From Candidatus Margulisiibacteriota bacterium (GTDB lineage Bacteria > Margulisbacteria > WOR-1 > XYC2-FULL-46-14 > JAHJBW01): a stretch of 7,388 bases of DNA. Positions 1 through 5,633 of the stretch are shown here, piece by piece. A program made the translations under genes and the position numbers. A model generated the notes under the pieces. It was given only the letters and a program-made list of their open reading frames with translations, did no database searches and had not been told where the DNA came from. The stretch spans positions 1 to 7,388 of the forward strand of contig JAHJBW010000219.1 in assembly GCA_018813405.1 (NCBI GenBank). Direction: 5' to 3'. Numbering within the stretch: position 1 is the stretch's first letter; the number at the start of each line of letters is the position of its first letter.

Positions 1-224
1 AAAGAAGCATTGACCACATTTCTCGGGGCCTGCAATAAAACCAGCAAACTGATAAAAATTGTAGACAATATGATCAAAAAAGGGAATAAAAAGGAAAAAC
101 GACCAAAGAAAAAGATACATAGTTCTCCAACAATAAGCACGGGAGCAAAAAATTGCACGAGGGTTGTGATCAGTTTATCGTGGGGGATAAATACTCCGAT
201 CAGTTTTTCTGATTTGCCTTTCAT
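1..224 (-). CDS. Membrane protein of unknown function, N-terminal part (runs off left edge)
   Basis: This is an open frame of 74 complete codons that begins at an ATG on the minus strand and continues past the window edge. An in-frame TAA a few codons upstream fixes the start. The peptide opens with a short charged stretch (MKGKSEKL). Two strongly hydrophobic segments follow, at about residues 20-40 (rich in Val, Phe, Leu) and 43-65 (Phe/Leu/Ile-rich), separated by a Gly-Arg turn, so it is most likely a multi-pass inner-membrane protein. It starts 23 bases after the stop of the 710-residue gene on the same strand and is probably co-transcribed with it. No clear Shine-Dalgarno sequence is visible. 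The family cannot be named from this fragment. The plus-strand frame over the same bases is Lys-rich, as expected for the antisense of a Phe/Leu/Ile-rich gene. Confidence 0.6.
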   Translation of the reverse strand, partial: MKGKSEKLIGVFIPHDKLITTLVQFFAPVLIVGELCIFFFGRFSFLFPFLIILSTIFISLLVLLQAPRNVVNAS

Positions 225-247
225 TAGACAATAATTATATTACAAAA

Positions 248-2380
248 TCAACTGAAAATCGAGGTTAAACGTCTAGATACCCAGACCGCAATGGTTTTTA
301 AGAAATTTGAACATTTTCTCCTGGCCGATCTGAGCACGGATCTGACTGCCACCCAACGCGAAAAATAGCCGAAAATAATGAATGCATCCCCTCTTTTTCG
401 ATCAAGTGACTCACAAAATCTATTTATTTTGGGATCCGCATGAAACTGAACATCACTATTATCGTAAACAAAACCCAGCGCCTTTGTCATATCACCCTTG
501 CTGATAGAAGTTGTGGGATCATAGTTAAATCCCTTTTTCCCCATGCGCTCAGCCAATTCATCTACCACCTTTTTCATTTCGCCAGTTGGGACTGCCTGGG
601 GATTAAATGGGTTAGGGAAAAGTTCATCACCGGGGGTCACGGCACCCACCACCCTGTTAGAAGCGGTCCTGGTTTTGCACAGTATCCTGCCCTTCGCTTC
701 TATCAACGCTTCTTTTAAGAATATCTTGTTCAAGAGCACGGACAAACGCTTGCCCTGGACTTCCGGCATTAGAGTTGTCAGGCCGAGAGAATGCACTTTT
801 TTGCCCGCTATCTCTTCCCTGTTAAAGGTGGCAAAACCAACGATCTTTCCGCCTGTTCTAACCACCAGTATTTTTTCGGCCTTCGAAATACACATTTCTT
901 CAAGATAATTTCTAAATCCGGGGTATGTGATCTCGGTTTCAGTATAGGGTTGCCAGGCCCTTCTAAATACTTCAAAAAGATCTTTAACGACCTTTTCTTT
1001 TATCCCCCAAAGAACACTCCTGGGGTCATGGATCGGTTCTATTTCCAGCCGGATTTTTCTGCCGCCGCTCCGTCTTTTCAGGATGATCGGCCTGACCGTC
1101 GTGTAGGGCAGGTCCTTCCCTTTTTCGGAAACGACCCTGCCGCTTTTTGATTCGACGGGCGCGGGAACATCTGTATCGGTGCCATTTCTGTTGCCTGCCG
1201 GCGGCAATCTGATTTCTCCAGAATCTTCCCTCCAGGCCTCTTCGATACGCCTGTCTCCAATACATCTATTTAGCTCCATAGAAAATCTGTGAAGGATGTT
1301 GGTTTTGATCTGGTCCCAAATATTGCCTGCCTCCTCGGGTCCAGTTCGGAAATAGTCAGCGCCAAGGTTTGGCCGATAGCTTATATCCGCATTATTCTCA
1401 ATACGGTCATCGTTCTGTAACACTCTCATTGAAGCAGTAATAATAGCAATGATCTCCCTGGTAGGCCCCGACCCTTCCGATTTTTTTGATCGGTAAACAG
1501 GTATAGCTATTATTTTTCCTGGTCCTTTTGGAAGATGGAATCTATTCAGGTCATCCTGAATTGATCTAATTTCTATCCAGGCTTCGGCGGGAGTCTTTCT
1601 TGCCTCATTGACCGCTTGATATTCCGCATCCAGGTCATATTCCTTGAAGCGTTTCCCTGCAGTGTATTGGCTCAGATCGGCGTGGTCAACCAATATTTTT
1701 CCTAAGAGTTTTGTTGGTTCAGTGAAATCAGAATAGGGTGAATCAGAGATCGAACCGGTAGCCCTTGCGACTAACAATAACTTGCTGCTTGATGGGTCTC
1801 TGAGATAGATGCTGGGGGACTGCCATATATGAGTCAATGCTGAACAAGCGCTTTCCACAACATATTTGAGCGACGGGATATATTGGGCGCTCAAACTTGA
1901 ATTGAATGCTGAGCTTGCGGCAAGTATCTGGTCACGAATATTTCGATAAACGAAAACGTTCGGCCTAACCTCATCAAAAACACCCTTTTTAACAAGTTCG
2001 TTGGCCATCTCTCGCGCCTCAGCAAAAGATATCTGAAAAATGATCTTTGCCAGGGTATCGAGGCTAAAATAACCGCTTCCCAGAGCCTGAATAGCCAGGA
2101 CTTTTCGCCTTATCCTGTCTTCTTTTGTAACATTGCCCTTCTCTTTCGAAATTCCCCAAAAATCGCCTTTCGATGCCATGGGGAATATTACCGTTTCTCG
2201 TCCCGCTGGCGCAGCGAGAGGCGTTATTTGCCACTGACTGTTTGTCCAATCGTTTATTTTGGCCATTAAACCAGTTACAGCAAGCCGGGCGCGAGGAAGC
2301 CTTTTGGGAAAAGCTTCACCTCTGTTGCATTTTTCGGCCATGCCTCTGCTAATAAATCCTGATATTCTTCCAATACTCAT
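248..2380 (-). CDS. Multidomain protein: winged-helix-like, GAF-like and C-terminal GNAT-like acetyltransferase regions
   Basis: This 710-residue protein has no single known family that I recognise. Residues ~92-146 look like a winged helix: a helical stretch ending in the Leu-Val-Lys-Lys-Gly pattern, then a beta wing reading VFVYR. Residues ~165-375 alternate strands and helices like a GAF sensor domain. Residues ~385-430 are a polar, Pro/Gly-rich linker. Residues ~455-675 resemble a GNAT N-acetyltransferase: strands ILVVRTGGKIVGFATF, then a motif-A-like PEVQGKRLSVLL near 539-550, then a segment reading KTRTASNRVV. The tail (~676-710) is basic. A sensor-linked acetyltransferase acting in the cytoplasm is inferred, and its substrate is unknown. 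The start is uncertain. The ATG lacks a nearby Shine-Dalgarno; an AGAGGTG at 2410-2416 lies about 30 bases upstream and would suit only an in-frame ATT at 2396-2398. Met14 and Met39 are other options. Two GC-rich palindromes are translated in its linkers. Confidence 0.75.
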   Translation of the reverse strand: MSIGRISGFISRGMAEKCNRGEAFPKRLPRARLAVTGLMAKINDWTNSQWQITPLAAPAGRETVIFPMASKGDFWGISKEKGNVTKEDRIRRKVLAIQALGSGYFSLDTLAKIIFQISFAEAREMANELVKKGVFDEVRPNVFVYRNIRDQILAASSAFNSSLSAQYIPSLKYVVESACSALTHIWQSPSIYLRDPSSSKLLLVARATGSISDSPYSDFTEPTKLLGKILVDHADLSQYTAGKRFKEYDLDAEYQAVNEARKTPAEAWIEIRSIQDDLNRFHLPKGPGKIIAIPVYRSKKSEGSGPTREIIAIITASMRVLQNDDRIENNADISYRPNLGADYFRTGPEEAGNIWDQIKTNILHRFSMELNRCIGDRRIEEAWREDSGEIRLPPAGNRNGTDTDVPAPVESKSGRVVSEKGKDLPYTTVRPIILKRRSGGRKIRLEIEPIHDPRSVLWGIKEKVVKDLFEVFRRAWQPYTETEITYPGFRNYLEEMCISKAEKILVVRTGGKIVGFATFNREEIAGKKVHSLGLTTLMPEVQGKRLSVLLNKIFLKEALIEAKGRILCKTRTASNRVVGAVTPGDELFPNPFNPQAVPTGEMKKVVDELAERMGKKGFNYDPTTSISKGDMTKALGFVYDNSDVQFHADPKINRFCESLDRKRGDAFIIFGYFSRWVAVRSVLRSARRKCSNFLKTIAVWVSRRLTSIFS
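1191..1207. repeat. Small GC-rich palindrome inside the 710-residue gene
   Basis: Arms TTGCC and GGCAA surround a GCCGGC core. On the coding strand it specifies Leu-Pro-Pro-Ala-Gly-Asn at about residues 392-397, in the linker between the GAF-like and GNAT-like regions. The Pro-Pro-Ala-Gly translation and the GCCGGC core match the palindrome inside the glmU-like gene (3247-3263), so I group them as one dispersed family. The grouping rests on resemblance only. Confidence 0.45.
2204..2216. repeat. Small GC-rich palindrome near the 5' end of the 710-residue gene
   Basis: CGCTG-GCG-CAGCG is a perfect inverted repeat with a three-base loop. It is translated as part of Leu-Ala-Ala-Pro-Ala-Gly-Arg-Glu (residues ~55-62), in a stretch without obvious secondary structure ahead of the winged-helix-like segment. 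It has the same kind of GC-rich core and Pro-Ala-Gly output as the other coding palindromes in the window, against AT-richer surroundings. Confidence 0.4.
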
Positions 2381-2567
2381 AATATATGCGCTTTCAATAA
2401 GCTAAAAAACACCTCTTTGCTTAATTACATCATGTTATCGCAACCTTATAAAAAGAATTTCACTCGATTTTGCCCTGGCATAGATTAAGAAGTTTGTGAT
2501 AGATGAGATCAAAAAACCCGGAATAATTGTTTAATTCTTCTTTTTGTGGCTTTTTTAGCTTAAATCG
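2381..2567. other. Intergenic gap between the glmU-like gene and the 710-residue gene
   Basis: This gap is 187 bases and AT-rich. I see no convincing terminator for the upstream gene: a CCGGGTTTTTT run exists on the minus strand but only a weak AT hairpin precedes it. No good promoter could be placed for the downstream gene. An AGAGGTG (minus strand, 2410-2416) is the only ribosome-binding-like sequence, and it lies too far from the ATG at 2380. No small ORF of note is present. Confidence 0.5.
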
Positions 2568-3323
2568 CTATCTGCCTCTTTTATGCAGAAGCTCCAACCT
2601 GGCCAGCTCTTCTTTGGTATTCACGCCGAGGACTTCAAAAGGGTCGTCGGTGGCCAGGGCATAGACATGCTTGCCATGTGAGCGCAGTATTTCGATGGTA
2701 TCGGTAAGGTAATATTCTTTTTGGGCGTTCTCGGCTTTGACCTCTTTAAGCGCGGCAAAAAGGTCGGAGGCATTAAAGCAGAAAGTACCCGTGTTTATCT
2801 CTTTGATCTTGAGCTCTTCCGGTGAAGCATCTTTTTTCTCCACGATCCTGACTATCTCCCCATCCGGCTTCCTGACAATGCGGCCGTAATTGCCGGCATC
2901 GGGAAGGACGGCGGTAAGGTCTGTGGCAGAAGCGCGGCGGGCAAGATTGAACTCAATGAGCTTTTTAATAGTGGCCGGCTTAATGAGCGGCACATCGCCT
3001 GCCAAAACCACTACCTGGCCCTGGAAATCCTTAAGATGCGGCTCGGCCATCATTACGGCATGGCCTGTGCCCAGCTGTTGGTCCTGGTCCACAAAGACCA
3101 CGTCATGGCCTTTGAAGTAGTCCTTTATCATCTCTTTCTTGTGGCCGACAACAACAAACACCTTTTCGATCCCGGCCTCCTTTACGGCATCTATGACATG
3201 CTCCAGCATGGGTTTGCCGGCCAGCTTGTGAAAGACCTTGGGAAGACCTGCCTCGCCGGCAGGCGGGTCTGATTGCATACGGACACCCTTGCCCGCGCCA
3301 AGTATTACTGCAACAGTTTTCAT
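2568..3323 (-). CDS. glmU: GlmU-like N-acetylglucosamine-1-phosphate uridylyltransferase (pyrophosphorylase domain only)
   Basis: This enzyme joins UTP and GlcNAc-1-phosphate to make UDP-GlcNAc for peptidoglycan and other envelope sugars in the cytoplasm. The nucleotidyltransferase landmarks are all visible: LGAGKGVRM (residues 8-16), the Pro-Lys of the signature at 28-29, QQLGTGHAV (82-90), the metal-binding Asp in AGD (108-110), EINTG (175-179), EYYLTD (203-208) and the late metal-binding Asn in GVN (233-235). At 251 residues it ends after the uridylyltransferase fold. Full GlmU is about 450 residues, so the left-handed beta-helix acetyltransferase half is absent. Seven extra residues (20-26, Pro-Pro-Ala-Gly-Glu-Ala-Gly) split the signature between SD and LPKV and are encoded by a GC-rich palindrome. 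The start is fixed by the conserved N-terminus, yet no Shine-Dalgarno precedes it, only heptamer repeats. It lies 60 bases after pabC and is probably in the same operon. A related sugar nucleotidyltransferase is possible. Confidence 0.85.
   Translation of the reverse strand: MKTVAVILGAGKGVRMQSDPPAGEAGLPKVFHKLAGKPMLEHVIDAVKEAGIEKVFVVVGHKKEMIKDYFKGHDVVFVDQDQQLGTGHAVMMAEPHLKDFQGQVVVLAGDVPLIKPATIKKLIEFNLARRASATDLTAVLPDAGNYGRIVRKPDGEIVRIVEKKDASPEELKIKEINTGTFCFNASDLFAALKEVKAENAQKEYYLTDTIEILRSHGKHVYALATDDPFEVLGVNTKEELARLELLHKRGR
3247..3263. repeat. GC-rich palindrome inserted in frame in the glmU-like gene
   Basis: Six-base arms CCTGCC (3247-3252) and GGCAGG (3258-3263) flank a five-base loop. The segment 3246-3266 is exactly 21 bases and encodes Pro-Pro-Ala-Gly-Glu-Ala-Gly. 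Removing it restores the usual family spacing Arg-Met-x-Ser-Asp-Leu-Pro-Lys-Val. It therefore looks like an in-frame insertion of a small palindromic element, comparable in kind to the Rickettsia palindromic elements, though no relationship to them is claimed. Confidence 0.65.
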
Positions 3324-3379
3324 GATTAATATTAAATGTTAAAGGTTAAATGTTAAATCTTAATCTTTAAACTTAAAAC
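3324..3379. repeat. Heptanucleotide repeat array upstream of the glmU-like start codon
   Basis: These 56 bases divide into eight seven-base units. The clearest six (3331-3372) follow the plus-strand pattern N-TTAAA-N: ATTAAAT, GTTAAAG, GTTAAAT, GTTAAAT, CTTAATC, TTTAAAC. The outer two units are one-mismatch versions. The array fills almost the whole gap between pabC and the glmU-like gene and touches the ATG of the latter, leaving no Shine-Dalgarno. The same unit occurs in the opposite orientation inside pabC (3536-3583). The layout is reminiscent of the heptamer STRR repeats known from filamentous cyanobacteria. Confidence 0.7.
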
Positions 3380-3383
3380 AATA

Positions 3384-4235
3384 TTAGCATGTAGTAGATT
3401 GTTTGAAAATAGCAAGCAATCTTTGTGTCATTGGGCCAGGCTTGCCTTTAGACAATTTCTTCTTATTAATGGTTACTATTGGCATTATGCCAACTCCAGA
3501 ATTGGTAATAAAACACTCATCAGCCGATAAAAGAGTTTTAACATTTAACATTCGCATTTGACATTTAACTTTTAACATTTGACATTGCCTTATCACCCAG
3601 GCTCGCATTGTACCTGGCAAGATTGGCGCTGAAAGCGGAGGAGTGATCAGCACACCGTTCTTTACAATAAAAACATTGCTGGTAGTTGCCTCGAGGATGT
3701 TGCCCTTACTGTCGCAGACGAACGCCTCCTCCACCCCCGCCCTGTCCGCTTCCATTTTGGCCAGGAGCATTTGAAGGTAATTCAAGCTCTTTATGCGAGA
3801 AATGGTTGAATCGGGCCGGACAATAGAACTGATGACCGCCCTCCACCCTTTCATATATATAGCTTCAGGCAGTTCAGCAAGAGGCTGGACCATTATAACG
3901 ACAGCAGGTTTCCCTTTTGCGTTCCCGGGGCTTATTCCATGCCTGCTCATTTCCCCGCGCGTAATAATTATTTTTACATAAGACTCCCCGAAGCCGTTTT
4001 GTTTTATTAGAATATTTACCTTGTTTATAATTTCTAATTTATAATTTTTAATTGATATCCCAATAACTTTTGCGGAAGACCCCAGCCGATCTATATGCTG
4101 TTTTAACATAAATGGTTTGCCGCCAAATGTGCGCAGAGATTCAAATACCCCGTCGCCATACAACAATCCCCTGTCCGAAATAGATATTCTGGCATTTTCG
4201 AGATCAACTATTTTTCCATTCACATATGCTTTCAT
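3384..4235 (-). CDS. pabC: Aminodeoxychorismate lyase (fold-type IV PLP enzyme)
   Basis: PabC removes pyruvate from 4-amino-4-deoxychorismate to give 4-aminobenzoate for folate synthesis. The 283 residues show the fold-type IV aminotransferase pattern: DRGLLYGDGVFESLRT (21-36), the PLP-binding Lys149 in SRIKSLNYL, Glu182 in the LEATTSNVF motif (181-189) that contacts the PLP ring nitrogen, and LPGTMR (206-211). Length is normal for the family. Branched-chain or D-amino-acid aminotransferases share these motifs. The call rests on the 4-base ATGA overlap with pabB directly upstream, which implies translational coupling. Two stretches are unusual: residues ~61-70 and ~218-234 are encoded by heptamer repeats and read as Lys/Asn/Ile-rich and Gln-Met/Lys-Val-rich segments. 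The protein length still fits relatives I can recall, so these tracts may have replaced native sequence rather than lengthened it. Confidence 0.78.
   Translation of the reverse strand: MKAYVNGKIVDLENARISISDRGLLYGDGVFESLRTFGGKPFMLKQHIDRLGSSAKVIGISIKNYKLEIINKVNILIKQNGFGESYVKIIITRGEMSRHGISPGNAKGKPAVVIMVQPLAELPEAIYMKGWRAVISSIVRPDSTISRIKSLNYLQMLLAKMEADRAGVEEAFVCDSKGNILEATTSNVFIVKNGVLITPPLSAPILPGTMRAWVIRQCQMLKVKCQMRMLNVKTLLSADECFITNSGVGIMPIVTINKKKLSKGKPGPMTQRLLAIFKQSTTC
3536..3583. repeat. Heptanucleotide repeat array translated inside pabC
   Basis: Seven units lie head to tail. On the minus (coding) strand they are variants of GTTAAAT: GTCAAAT, GTTAAAA, GTTAAAT, GTCAAAT, a six-base GCGAAT, GTTAAAT and GTTAAAA. 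They encode pabC residues ~218-233, giving the repetitive Cys-Gln-Met-Leu-Lys-Val-Lys-Cys-Gln-Met pattern. Plus-strand 3537-3549 is the exact 13-base reverse complement of 3345-3357 in the array before the glmU-like gene. Confidence 0.7.
4028..4055. repeat. Second type of heptamer array translated inside pabC
   Basis: Four contiguous seven-base units read TAATTTC, TAATTTA, TAATTTT and TAATTGA on the plus strand. They encode pabC residues ~61-69 (Ser-Ile-Lys-Asn-Tyr-Lys-Leu-Glu-Ile). A sister array of the same unit, in the same orientation, lies against the pabB start (5464-5496); the two share the 13-mer TAATTTATAATTT. AT-rich low complexity by chance is the alternative, but the strict seven-base period argues against it. 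Confidence 0.6.
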
Positions 4236-5464
4236 CTTAATGCCTCCAGCATGGCCTGCGCCTTGTGCAGTGTCTCGTGATACTCCTTCTCCGGGATCGA
4301 ATCGGCAACTATTCCAGCTCCTGCCTGCACAAAGGCCCTATGCCCCTTTGCTACTATGGTCCTTATCAGAATATTAAAGTCCATCCTGCCCCCTTGAAGA
4401 ATATAGCCAACCGAACCAGTATACGGCCCGCGGCGGACAGGTTCAAGCTCCTCGATGATCTCCATCGACCTTACCTTGGGACAGCCGGTTATTGTCCCGC
4501 CGGGGAACATTGCCTGTAAAAGATCGAAGCAATCCTTATCGCTTCTAAGTTTTCCTTTTACATTGGACACGATATGTTTTACATGTGAGTATTCTTCGAC
4601 CACCATATTTTCGTCCACATGCACGCTTCCGTAATCACAAACCTTGCCCAGGTCGTTGCGCTCAAGATCAACCAGCATAATATGTTCGGCTCGCTCCTTT
4701 GGATCAAGCAGAAGTTCGTCTGCGGCAGCCTGTTTTGGGCGGGTCCCGGCAATGGGGCGGGTTTCGGCGATGCCGTTCTCGAGCTTGATGAGCCGTTCCG
4801 GCGAACAGCTGGCCAGCTGGAAATCGCCAAAGTCAAAGTAGCAGGCAAAGGGAGAAGGATTGATCTTTCTCAGCCGCTTGTAGACCTCGAAGGGATGCTC
4901 CTTTAGCGGCAATTCGAACCGTTGGGAAAGGTTGACCTGGTAGATATCGCCAGCTTTGATGTACTCTTTGGCGCGTAAAACCATGCTTTCGAATTCCGCT
5001 TGAGAAAAGTTACTCTTTAATTGAGGGATTGTAGGGCAAGGCTTTATGCCTTGCCGGCCCGTCTGCCCGCTTCGCGAGGCGAGCCGTGAGGCATGGCAAG
5101 GGATATGCCTTCGGCCAAGCTCAGGCCGAGGCTCTTGCCCTACATGGTGATCTATAATAACTAGTTTCTCCGGGATTACAAAAAATATCTCGGGGAGATT
5201 AAGGTCATCTTTGGCAAGTGAGGGCAGGTTCTCGATACGGCGCGCAAAGTCGTAGCTGATAAAGCCAAAGGCTCCCTGGTGGAGGTCCGCTTTCCTTAGT
5301 GTCTCAAAGTCGGTTATTATTTGAAGCGGGTTGATGCCAATATAGGAGTATCGTCCAAGATTGCCCATTCCTGTGGGGCTTTCAAGCAAAAAGGAGCCTT
5401 TGCCATTGTAGAGGCTTTCGAAGATCGAAAGAGGCGATTGTTCCCCAGCCTGTATTACTTCCAT
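4232..5464 (-). CDS. pabB: Aminodeoxychorismate synthase component I
   Basis: With ammonia from a PabA-type glutaminase, this cytoplasmic enzyme converts chorismate to 4-amino-4-deoxychorismate, the first step to 4-aminobenzoate. The 410-residue protein has the chorismate-binding core: AGDIYQVNLSQRF (171-183), PIAGTRP (237-243), VDLERNDLGKV (265-275), YSHVKHIVSNV (292-302), PGGTITGCPK (321-330), GPYTGSVGYI (346-355) and the C-terminal EYHE (394-397). The wording of the ERND, TGCPK and YTGSVGY motifs is closer to PabB than TrpE, and pabC directly downstream supports that. The residue after Pro-Ile in PIAGT is Ala; E. coli PabB has its catalytic Lys there, so an anthranilate synthase activity is not excluded. 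Residues ~108-145 are encoded by a repeat element in the linker ahead of the core. The N-terminal part is short for the family. No Shine-Dalgarno precedes the ATG; heptamer repeats do. Confidence 0.87.
   Translation of the reverse strand: MEVIQAGEQSPLSIFESLYNGKGSFLLESPTGMGNLGRYSYIGINPLQIITDFETLRKADLHQGAFGFISYDFARRIENLPSLAKDDLNLPEIFFVIPEKLVIIDHHVGQEPRPELGRRHIPCHASRLASRSGQTGRQGIKPCPTIPQLKSNFSQAEFESMVLRAKEYIKAGDIYQVNLSQRFELPLKEHPFEVYKRLRKINPSPFACYFDFGDFQLASCSPERLIKLENGIAETRPIAGTRPKQAAADELLLDPKERAEHIMLVDLERNDLGKVCDYGSVHVDENMVVEEYSHVKHIVSNVKGKLRSDKDCFDLLQAMFPGGTITGCPKVRSMEIIEELEPVRRGPYTGSVGYILQGGRMDFNILIRTIVAKGHRAFVQAGAGIVADSIPEKEYHETLHKAQAMLEALR
5030..5144. mobile_element. Miniature palindromic element with terminal inverted repeats, inserted in frame in pabB
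   Basis: Perfect 11-base terminal inverted repeats TGTAGGGCAAG (5030-5040) and CTTGCCCTACA (5134-5144) bound a 115-base GC-rich segment. Inside are further hairpins: GGCAAGGC/GCCTTGCC (5035-5042 with 5048-5055, loop TTTAT), GGCAT/ATGCC (5090-5094 with 5105-5109) and TCGGCC/GGCCGA (5111-5116 with 5124-5129). It encodes no protein of its own. It is read through by pabB without a stop and gives about 38 Arg/Pro/Gly-rich residues in a variable linker. The structure suits a non-autonomous MITE-like or REP-like element. No target-site duplication is obvious. Confidence 0.7.
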
Positions 5465-5496
5465 AATTTATAATTTGTAATTTATCATTATAAATT
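5464..5496. repeat. Heptamer array abutting the pabB start codon
   Basis: Plus-strand units TAATTTA, TAATTTG, TAATTTA and two shorter degenerate units (TCATTA, TAAATT) run into the pabB start. The first base of the array is the complement of the A of ATG. On the mRNA the leader is therefore AU-rich with no purine-rich ribosome-binding site. The unit is the same as the array at 4028-4055. Confidence 0.6.
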
Positions 5497-5545
5497 CCCA
5501 CACCAAGACCCCACCTGCTCGGGCGGGGTATTTTGGTGTGGGAAT
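5494..5545. repeat. Strong hairpin in the pabB leader
   Basis: ATTCCCACACCAA (5494-5506) is the exact reverse complement of TTGGTGTGGGAAT (5533-5545), and inner CCCC/GGGG tracts (5509-5512 with 5525-5528) can extend the stem. In the minus-strand transcript it would end about 30 bases before the pabB ATG. Neither strand shows a T-run after the stem, so I call it a palindromic repeat or leader structure rather than a terminator. Confidence 0.6.
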
Positions 5546-5633
5546 AAAAAGGCTGGGTGGTTCTGAATAACCTAGGACATGCCTTGTGAAATTTAACTTG
5601 GCTCGTTCCGTAGCCCAACGAACCATTGCTTTG

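Noticed and set aside
10..234. Plus-strand ORF of 74 residues
   Set aside because: It is the Lys-rich antisense of a hydrophobic minus-strand frame that has a defined ATG and two membrane segments. It has no ribosome-binding site.
1026..1265. Minus-strand ORFs of 60-79 residues within the 710-residue gene
   Set aside because: They are alternative frames over the polar linker and are Arg/Lys-rich, as expected from a frame shift of that sequence.
2490..2567. Rho-independent terminator after the glmU-like gene
   Set aside because: A CCGGGTTTTTT run is present on the minus strand, but only a weak AT stem precedes it.
2890..3272. Plus-strand ORFs opposite the glmU-like gene
   Set aside because: They are antisense to conserved catalytic motifs and show no protein-like features of their own.
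3324..3583. CRISPR-like array
   Set aside because: The units are seven bases, contiguous and without spacers, and one array is translated. This is a tandem heptamer repeat, not CRISPR.
4579..4906. Several ORFs of 65-95 residues on both strands within pabB
   Set aside because: They are out-of-frame shadows of a strongly conserved gene, with no motifs or ribosome-binding sites.
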